Origin: JAVBMB01 sp031552995
GTDB taxonomy: Bacteria > Bacillota > Clostridia > Oscillospirales > Butyricicoccaceae
Length of the DNA: 11,369 nucleotides
Direction: 5' to 3'
Assembly (NCBI GenBank): GCA_031552995.1
Contig: JAVBMB010000040.1
Coordinates: 1 to 11,369, forward strand
In this document: in pieces, positions 6,504 through 11,369 of the stretch
Layout of the letters: every line of letters begins with the position of its first letter
How positions within the stretch are numbered: the stretch's first letter is position 1
Notes under the pieces: model-generated
Seen by the model: only the letters and a program-made list of their open reading frames with translations
Told to the model about the DNA's origin: nothing
Database searches by the model: none
Position numbers and translations under genes: made by a program

Positions 6504-6689
6504 ATGAAAACAATAAAAGTTATGTTGTTGGGTATTACAATCGCTTTATTGGGGATAGCTTCTGGGGTTGCTACTATCGCTGGAGGCGGGGATGTATTTG
6601 AAGCAATTATGGTTATTTTAGTACCAGTTGGATTTATAATAACAATTATTGGCTTTATAAAAAAAGATAATGGTGAGGGTGCAGTATAA
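6504..6689 (+). CDS. small two-helix membrane protein, unknown function
   Basis: A 61-residue protein that I do not recognise. It starts MKTIKVMLLG and has two hydrophobic helices (about residues 5-27 and 36-54) joined by a short GGGDVFEA loop, then a charged tail KKDNGEGAV. A two-helix hairpin in the membrane with short ends is the simple reading. I chose ATG 6504 because GAGG (6493-6496) lies seven bases before it; a GTG at 6489 would add five residues. The gene has its own near-consensus promoter and is followed by a very strong hairpin, so it appears to be a genuine single-gene unit. Base composition is more AT-rich than in the housekeeping genes. Candidates include a small stress protein, a toxin-like peptide or a membrane modulator; nothing here distinguishes them. 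Confidence 0.6.
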   Translation: MKTIKVMLLGITIALLGIASGVATIAGGGDVFEAIMVILVPVGFIITIIGFIKKDNGEGAV

Positions 6690-6701
6690 GCATTATCCGT
6701 A

Positions 6702-6735
6702 TATAAGGAGGCCGGGATTTCCCGGCCTCCTTATA
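6702..6735. terminator. 15-16 bp perfect hairpin after the small membrane protein gene
   Basis: Bases 6702-6716 pair without mismatch with 6721-6735 around ATTT; the centre reads GGGATTTCCC. It starts 12 bases after the stop of the small gene. The T-run expected of a standard intrinsic terminator is missing on both sides, so it may terminate weakly, stabilise the mRNA end or be a repeat element. Confidence 0.6.
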
Positions 6736-7036
6736 CAAATCACAGTTTGGCAGTGACCCATGAAGTGAAAACACTATTCGCCGCCGTGTTCAAGAACCAT
6801 GGCTTCAAAAGGCAAAGCATCCCACTCATCCGACGAATCACGCCGGATTGTGTCCTCAAAGGCGATACGGGGGTCGGCGTTATTGCCCGAAACGCTCTTG
6901 AAAAGCACGGTGTCTCAATGCAAAACGATACCGCCGAATGAACGAGTGGGATGTATCGGGCGTTAAATGCATTTAGTATATATTCACAAATATTCCCAAT
7001 TTGTTTACCGAATATTGTGAATAATGTCAATTATTT
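6736..7036. other. 300-base stretch without a convincing gene; possible gene remnant
   Basis: Bases 6741-6965 have a coding-like, GC-richer composition and end abruptly in AT-rich DNA. A 64-codon plus-strand frame (6747-6941, TTG start, no ribosome binding site) reads sensibly, for example IRRITPDCVLKGDTGVGVIA, and could be the tail of a broken gene. I cannot name the family. From 6966 to 7036 the DNA is AT-rich, with a dyad at 6982-7022. Confidence 0.3.
6982..7022. repeat. imperfect inverted repeat upstream of the unknown operon's promoter
   Basis: ATTCACAAATATTC (6982-6995) mirrors GAATATTGTGAAT (7010-7022), complementary apart from one extra A, with a 14-base spacer. It ends 15 bases before the -35 box at 7038. 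The arrangement fits a transcription-factor site, but no cognate regulator gene lies in the window. Confidence 0.4.
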
Positions 7037-7037
7037 C

Positions 7038-7066
7038 TTGCGTTTGAACTGAAAATAGTTTATTAT
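7038..7066 (+). promoter_or_regulatory. probable promoter of the three-gene unknown operon
   Basis: TTGCGT (7038-7043) and TATTAT (7061-7066) with a 17-base spacer, about 70 bases before the ATG at 7137. It is the best candidate in the gap and lies just downstream of the dyad at 6982-7022. Confidence 0.55.
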
Positions 7067-7136
7067 AGGATTATGCTCAAATATTTATGAAGGAGGCGAA
7101 ATAAATAGGCCTGAGTGGTTGCGAAAGGAGACACGT

Positions 7137-7813
7137 ATGAGATTAAAAAGAATAGCTGTTATTTTATGTACAGTTTCAATGCACTCTCTACGTTACCTAT
7201 TGATAGTCTTGCGGCAACAGAGCCAAACTTCAACAGTAAGGATGACCTTTTGATATCTAAACTGGCTCCATTGTTTAATGGTTATGAGGAAGACTATGAA
7301 ATTGTCAATTATGATAATCTGGATATAACAGACTCGTTTCTTTCAAGGAATTATAATCTTTTTATAGCCGAACAGTATGACGATATAATCGATGATTTCT
7401 ATACAAATGTACAGTATATGATTCGAGAAATATGTTCAAACACAATTTCCGCTTTTTCCAGTTATGAATATTACGAAAATGATTATGATTTCACAAAATA
7501 TTTACAGGGTGAGCATACATTTACCACTATGAGCTGTACTATCAGGACAGAATATGTGGCTGAAGGCGGAATGATAATCAGTGCAGAAGACCCATATATT
7601 GTTGGAGTAATTACATATTCCGATACATTCTCTCTCACAAATGGAGTTCCCAGGACCGACAGCATAACACCAGAAACACCTGTTATTTATAATAATGATA
7701 CGTTAGTAAGGTTTGAAATTGCTTTTATAACGTCAATTTATGACGGAATGGATGCGTCCGATTTGCTTGAAACTTATCCTGCATATTCCGCTGTATTTTC
7801 ACGAGGGCTATAG
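7137..7813 (+). CDS. unknown secreted protein, signal peptide and body in different frames
   Basis: I do not recognise this family. The best start is ATG 7137, with AAAGGAG (7124-7130) six bases upstream; it begins a signal-peptide-like MRLKRIAVILCTVSM. That frame stops at 7251-7253. The body of the protein lies one base back (the -1 frame, open 7115-7813) and supplies the rest of a signal peptide, LSTLPIDSLAATEPNF, with a good cleavage site after SLA. A one-base loss between about 7179 and 7196 would explain the split. The mature part (about 195 residues) is acidic and rich in Tyr, Asp and Ile, with no cysteine-based or catalytic motif I can name. It resembles the next gene weakly, for example NLDITDSFLSRN against GNDITSKFYSDN and RFEIAFITSIY against TFGIMFIAHFS. 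It is AT-rich compared with the housekeeping genes. It may be a pseudogene, a phase-variable gene or carry a sequencing error. Confidence 0.6.
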
Positions 7814-7848
7814 GATATAGTTAAATGCAAGTGAAGGGAGTGTATTGC

Positions 7849-8558
7849 ATGAAAAAGAAGGTTGCGGTTCTTGTTGCTATTATTATCCTCTGCTCATCTT
7901 TCCAAGTGTATGCAATAGAAAGAACCCCGACCCGAGGGAAAGCCTGATAAGTGACTTTTTCGACACCGAAGCTGAAGGATATACGATAACAGATAAGAGC
8001 GGAAACGATATAACGAGCAAGTTCTATTCCGACAATCTGAAAAACTACATCGAAAAGGATTTTGACTCGATAATAAAATATTTAGCCTTCTATCAGTGCA
8101 CGATAGCGGAGCCGATAGAATATATTTCAACCGGCAGCTCTTTGGCTTCCAAGGCGATTGAAAACGAGACGGTAATCCGTCGATATACAACTTTGTATTC
8201 CAGCGACAGCAGTGTGTCCCCATATTGGGAAATTGACTGGTTCAGTTATGCCGCTATAGGGTCATACGAGTATGACACCGTCAGCGGGCAGATAATTGAC
8301 GCTTCTACTGTGCTTGAAATCAGTACATCCCCGGGGCAGGAAGTGGGAAACTGCTACATAATCACCGGCCCGGTTCAAGGTACTTTCAGAGCCGTTTATG
8401 ATTCGGTTAGAAATGTAAACAACAGTGTCTATATTGCCAGTGATGGGGAAAGCTGTACCTTTGGTATTATGTTTATAGCACATTTTTCAGCAAATGCCGC
8501 TCAATACAGATATGAGCACGATATTTATATTACCGAGAACTTTGTTGTTCGTGTGTAA
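7849..8558 (+). CDS. unknown secreted protein, second copy, also split by a -1 frameshift
   Basis: I do not recognise this family. ATG 7849, behind GAAGGGAG (7832-7839), begins a classic signal peptide MKKKVAVLVAIIILCSSFQ ending VYA at a likely cleavage site; this frame stops at 7945-7947. The mature body lies in the -1 frame (open 7845-8558), continuing NPDPRESLISDFFDT. The switch must fall between about 7918 and 7945. One extra C in the CCCC run at 7924-7927 would restore a single frame reading IERTPDPRESLISDFF. The body of about 205 residues has stretches of alternating polar and hydrophobic residues (beta-rich in appearance) and ends YITENFVVRV. It looks distantly related to the preceding gene. 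It follows that gene by 35 bases and precedes the membrane-protein gene by 30, so all three are likely one transcript. Whether it is functional depends on the frameshift being real. Confidence 0.6.
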
Positions 8559-8588
8559 AGCCTGCCTTACAGGGAGAAAGGACATAAT

Positions 8589-9701
8589 ATGATCGGCATT
8601 CTGCGCAAGAGACAGGCAATGGTTTATATGCTGCTGTACATCCTGGTTATCACAGTTATGATCAGTGTGATGGGCGAGCTGATTGACCGCGGGCTTTCTT
8701 ACGGTTCCCGCCGTATCGACATGGGCCGCTGGCAAGTGCTGATACTGACAGGGCTTCAGCTGATACTGCTTACGTCCTTTCCGCTGATTCTTGCGTTGCT
8801 GTATGCCGCGCGGCGCATAACCTTATGCAATTCCATAATCCTGTTTATTCTGTTTATGCTGTTTCCGGTCGGGTTGATCTCCCCTGTCCGATGGGTTGCA
8901 GCGACGCTTTGGTACCGGCTGTTCACAGATCTTGAGACCTTTTCCATCCGTGTGTTGTTCCATCGCGGCTTACGCGATTTTTTCTTGGCCCGCGGGAATC
9001 TGTTTTTCTTTACCCATTGGGCGTATGTAAAGCTTGCGGTGGGCTGCCTTGCTGGCGTGGGGCTTGCCGCCGTCATAAGACGTCCGCTTACAATAGTCAA
9101 GCTCTGGATAAAACGGCTTCTGTTCGGTGCCGCCTGCGGCATACTGTGCCTGTTGATCATTCTCAACAGCACCGGCGTCCTAAATGCCTGGCAGCAAAGG
9201 CTGAGCGAAAAGGAGTGGGCGCTGAACCAAGGAATCCTGATCGAGAGCAATGTGGATGAGGAAAGCGGGGAAGAGCTGGGCAATTACTATATCCATCTTT
9301 GGATACGCGGCATATTTGATTATGTGTCGGAGTTTATGCGGTATGTTCGCCCGGGCAGCAGCTGGCCCGTACTGATGTTTACCGTGCTGCTGCTTGTGAT
9401 TTGCTGCAGATACTGCGCAAATGCAACCTCACTTAAGGCAACCGTTCAGGCTATGGCCATCGTGGCGGGCATAGGCGGCATAACAATGCTGCTTACCCCC
9501 ATGTCGGATGAAGTGTATTCGGTTTGGCTTCAGTCCATGGATATCATGCTTTCTGCATATCCCCCCGTAAAGCTTCTGGAGCTGGCATGGTACATCCTGC
9601 AGCCCATTGCCATGCTGGCCGTCGCCATGCTAATTCGGGCAAGACCTCATAAAGCCGACGGCACGGGCGGCTCTCAGGAGGCAATCCCTATTGATTCATG
9701 A
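8589..9701 (+). CDS. polytopic membrane protein, unknown function
   Basis: A 370-residue protein with about eight hydrophobic helices (near residues 11-29, 50-72, 81-104, 144-163, 176-194, 259-274, 286-303 and 331-349). A polar, partly acidic segment between helices five and six (about 197-255, including SNVDEESGEELGNYY) may form an extracytoplasmic domain. The tail after 350 is short and charged. The general shape resembles permease subunits of ABC-2 type exporters, but I see no diagnostic motif and no ATPase gene next to it, so I leave the family open. AGGGAGAAAGGA (8571-8582) is a strong ribosome binding site six bases before the ATG. It follows the two secreted-protein genes closely and is intact, unlike them. 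Its GC content is clearly higher than that of the 7137-7813 gene, so the cluster may be composite. It probably acts in the membrane with the secreted proteins as partners or substrates; that is inference. Confidence 0.7.
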   Translation: MIGILRKRQAMVYMLLYILVITVMISVMGELIDRGLSYGSRRIDMGRWQVLILTGLQLILLTSFPLILALLYAARRITLCNSIILFILFMLFPVGLISPVRWVAATLWYRLFTDLETFSIRVLFHRGLRDFFLARGNLFFFTHWAYVKLAVGCLAGVGLAAVIRRPLTIVKLWIKRLLFGAACGILCLLIILNSTGVLNAWQQRLSEKEWALNQGILIESNVDEESGEELGNYYIHLWIRGIFDYVSEFMRYVRPGSSWPVLMFTVLLLVICCRYCANATSLKATVQAMAIVAGIGGITMLLTPMSDEVYSVWLQSMDIMLSAYPPVKLLELAWYILQPIAMLAVAMLIRARPHKADGTGGSQEAIPIDS

Positions 9702-9763
9702 AAAAGCCGCTCCGTTTACGTTATCCGCAGCGGGCGGTTTCCATGCAATATTCTGTAGCAGTC

Positions 9764-9803
9764 CATCCAAAACGGCGCGGGATTTCCCGCGCCGTTTTGG
9801 ATG
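9764..9803. terminator. 18-bp perfect hairpin downstream of the unknown operon
   Basis: Bases 9764-9781 pair perfectly with 9786-9803 around ATTT; the centre again reads GGGATTTCCC. AAAA and TTTT lie inside the stem (AAAACGGCGC / GCGCCGTTTT), a form seen in bidirectional terminators. A weaker hairpin (AAAGCCGCTC with GGGCGGTTT, about 9703-9740) sits directly after the stop of the membrane-protein gene. Confidence 0.65.
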
Positions 9804-9865
9804 TCAATGACGGACCGAAAAATGTTCAATAGAGGGCATAAAAAATGATACGGATGAGGCAATTC

Positions 9866-9891
9866 AAGAGGGAGGGCTGCGTCTCCCTTTT
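9866..9891 (+). terminator. possible second terminator before the dehydrogenase gene
   Basis: AGGGAG (9869-9874) pairs with CTCCCT (9883-9888), extended outward by three pairs including one G-U, and ends in TTTT. It insulates the dehydrogenase promoter from upstream transcription. The rest of the gap 9804-9909 shows no gene. Confidence 0.4.
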
Positions 9892-9909
9892 CGTTACCCG
9901 TCAAAAACC

Positions 9910-9938
9910 TTGATATTTTAGCGTCGATTTGTTATATT
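9910..9938 (+). promoter_or_regulatory. promoter of the alcohol dehydrogenase gene
   Basis: TTGATA (9910-9915) and TATATT (9933-9938) with a 17-base spacer, about 80 bases before the ATG. A shifted -10, TATTAT (9935-9940), is also possible. I see no clear operator. Confidence 0.65.
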
Positions 9939-10018
9939 ATGCTCATACGCGCTGCAGCAGGCGGGTCTTCAACTTTTTAACATTTCCATGAAAATAAATA
10001 ATATAGTGAGGTCAAGTA

Positions 10019-11182
10019 ATGAAAGAGTTTACATTCTACATGCCCACAAAGGTGTTTTTCGGCAAAGGGCAAATTGCAAAGGTGCGGGATGCCGTACCGG
10101 CAGACGCGAAGATACTCATTACATACGGCGGCGGCAGCGTCCTTAAGAATGGCGTTATGGAGCAAGTAAAGGCTGCGCTTGCCGGACGGAGTTATATCGA
10201 GTTCGGCGGAATCGAACCAAACCCGGAATACGAAACGCTGATGAAAGCGGTCGATATTGTCCGTAAGAACAATATCGATTTCCTGCTTCCGATAGGCGGC
10301 GGCAGCGTACTTGACGGCACAAAGTTTATTGCCGCGGCCGCGCTCTATGACGGCGAAGGATGGGATATCATGCTAACCGGCGGCAAGCATGTCACACGCG
10401 CCGTTCCAATTGGCACTGTGTTGACGCTGCCGGCAACCGGGTCGGAAATGAATGACAGCGGCGTTATCAGCCGCCGCGAGACAGGGGATAAGCTGTCGTT
10501 TCATGCCGAGCAGGTCATCCCGCGCTTTGCCGTTCTCGACCCCGAGACAACATTTTCACTGCCCGCGCGGCAAATTGCCAACGGTGTCGTCGATACATTT
10601 GTCCACGTCTGCGAGCAGTATATGACATACCCGACCGGCTCAAGCCTGACTGATAGATTCGCCGAAAGTATCCTTAAAACCCTGATGGAGGACGGCCCGA
10701 GAGCGCTTGCCGACCCAATGAACTACGACGTTCGCGCCAGCATTGTATGGTGCGCCACGATGGGTCTTAACGACCTGCTTGTTACAGGGCATCCGCAGGA
10801 CTGGGTTACGCACCTTATGGGTCACGCGATGACGGCGCTGTACGGCTTGGATCACGCACGCACACTGGCAATCGTAATGCCGTCGCTGTGGGATTATTGC
10901 AGGGCAGACAAAAGGGAAAAGCTGCTTCAATTTGCTTCGCGTGTACTTGGCATTACCGAGGGAAGTGATGATGAGCGTGTCGATCTTGCAATTGCCAAGG
11001 TCAGGCAGTTCTTCACCGATATGGGCAACCCAACTTATTTCAGCGATTATCAGCTCGACGGAAGTGGTATTCCGGTACTTGTCGCCAAGCTGCGTGAGCG
11101 AGGAAACGCGAACCGCGGGGAACGCGGCAATCTTAACCCAGACGATATGGAAAAGATATACAACATGTGCCTTCGTCCATAA
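10019..11182 (+). CDS. yqhD: iron-containing alcohol/aldehyde dehydrogenase, YqhD type
   Basis: A 387-residue group III iron-dependent dehydrogenase, the same length as E. coli YqhD and alike throughout. It reduces short-chain aldehydes to alcohols, usually with NADPH, in the cytoplasm. In Clostridia relatives act as butanol dehydrogenases or in aldehyde detoxification. The N-terminal dinucleotide-binding domain shows FGKG (14-17), ITYGGGS (34-40) and IGGGSVLDGTKFIAAAA (92-108). The metal site is intact: D192 and H196 in NGVVDTFVHVCEQ, H265 in DWVTHLMGH and H279 in GLDHARTLAIV. GGGS at 37-40 is the stretch that in YqhD favours NADPH. The start has GTGAGGT (10006-10012) six bases upstream. It is a single-gene unit with its own promoter and a terminator. 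Its GC content and style match the housekeeping genes, not the unknown cluster. The symbol is given by similarity; physiological substrate is unknown. Confidence 0.93.
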   Translation: MKEFTFYMPTKVFFGKGQIAKVRDAVPADAKILITYGGGSVLKNGVMEQVKAALAGRSYIEFGGIEPNPEYETLMKAVDIVRKNNIDFLLPIGGGSVLDGTKFIAAAALYDGEGWDIMLTGGKHVTRAVPIGTVLTLPATGSEMNDSGVISRRETGDKLSFHAEQVIPRFAVLDPETTFSLPARQIANGVVDTFVHVCEQYMTYPTGSSLTDRFAESILKTLMEDGPRALADPMNYDVRASIVWCATMGLNDLLVTGHPQDWVTHLMGHAMTALYGLDHARTLAIVMPSLWDYCRADKREKLLQFASRVLGITEGSDDERVDLAIAKVRQFFTDMGNPTYFSDYQLDGSGIPVLVAKLRERGNANRGERGNLNPDDMEKIYNMCLRP

Positions 11183-11220
11183 AAGCCTAGTTAAACGCTT
11201 GCTGTAAAGTTTAAATACTT

Positions 11221-11264
11221 CACACAACACCCTCTGCTTTTACAGGCGGGTGTTGCGTGTTTTT
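11221..11264 (+). terminator. intrinsic terminator of the dehydrogenase gene
   Basis: CAACACCC (11225-11232) pairs with GGGTGTTG (11248-11255), with an inner CTG/CAG pairing and an outer CAC/GTG extension, followed by TTTTT (11260-11264). The remaining bases to 11369 are AT-rich and show no gene. Confidence 0.85.
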
Positions 11265-11369
11265 GAAGGGACATAAATCCATAAAAAGCAAAAAAAACAG
11301 CCGCTGGCAATAAATGTCACCTATTTGTGCGTTTAGATAATTATAATTGTAGATATTATTTAATTAAAA

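Noticed and set aside
6740..7030. 96-codon open frame on the minus strand in the gap before the unknown operon
   Set aside because: Its translation mirrors the more sensible plus-strand frame, it spans the composition break and has no supported start; it is most likely a shadow of an old gene fragment.
7115..7136. GTG at 7115 as the start of the first secreted-protein gene
   Set aside because: No ribosome binding site precedes it at the right distance, the strong AAAGGAG lies inside the would-be coding region, and the resulting N-terminus is not a signal peptide; ATG 7137 plus a frameshift explains the data better.
7137..7253. Programmed -1 frameshift at ACC TTT TGA at the end of the first short frame
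   Set aside because: The heptamer C TTT TGA is not a canonical slippery site, and slipping there would lose the good signal-peptidase site (SLA before ATE) found in the -1 frame further upstream.
6158..11369. Integrated element using tRNA-Thr as attachment site
   Set aside because: I saw no integrase gene and no direct repeat of the tRNA 3' end downstream, so there is no positive evidence for a genomic island inserted at the tRNA.
1..11369. CRISPR array or tandem direct repeats
   Set aside because: Reading through the window I found no regularly spaced direct repeats; all repeats noted are inverted repeats.

Overview
The window looks like chromosome from an anaerobic Clostridia-type member of the Bacillota. 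The reasons are the gene order yqeK-rsfS-leuS, a separate rpsF-ssb-rpsR operon, a C_GCAxxG_C_C family protein common in anaerobic Firmicutes, strong GGAGG-type ribosome binding sites and near-consensus sigma-A promoters. The genus cannot be fixed from the sequence alone.

Layout. Positions 1-3217 (+) hold a translation and housekeeping operon: the 3' end of yqeK, then rsfS and leuS. rpsU (3307-3489, +) follows with its own TTGACA-17-TATAAT promoter and a terminator shared with a convergent gene, a C_GCAxxG_C_C family redox protein (3546-3956, -). The rpsF-ssb-rpsR operon lies at 5088-4021 (-), with a clear promoter and terminator. A divergent YczE-type membrane protein (5338-6018, +) and a tRNA-Thr(CGU) gene (6158-6233, +) close the ordinary part.

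Positions 6234-9810 are the accessory-looking part. First comes a hairpin-rich, apparently non-coding block just 3' of the tRNA. Then come a 61-residue two-helix membrane protein with its own promoter and a large hairpin, a 450-base stretch with no convincing gene, and a three-gene plus-strand cluster that I do not recognise. The cluster has two short, related-looking secreted proteins (7137-7813 and 7849-8558) followed by a roughly eight-helix membrane protein (8589-9701). In both secreted-protein genes the well-placed ATG and signal peptide lie in one frame and the mature domain lies in the -1 frame. This parallel disruption is the most striking thing in the window. Two long perfect hairpins with the same central GGGATTTCCC (6702-6735 and 9764-9803) bracket this section.

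The right end returns to well-known metabolism: a YqhD-type iron-dependent, probably NADPH-linked, alcohol/aldehyde dehydrogenase (10019-11182, +) with its own promoter and terminator.

The housekeeping genes act together in ribosome biology (bS21, bS6, bS18, RsfS, LeuRS), with SSB in DNA maintenance. The three-gene cluster plausibly forms a cell-envelope unit, but its function is unknown.
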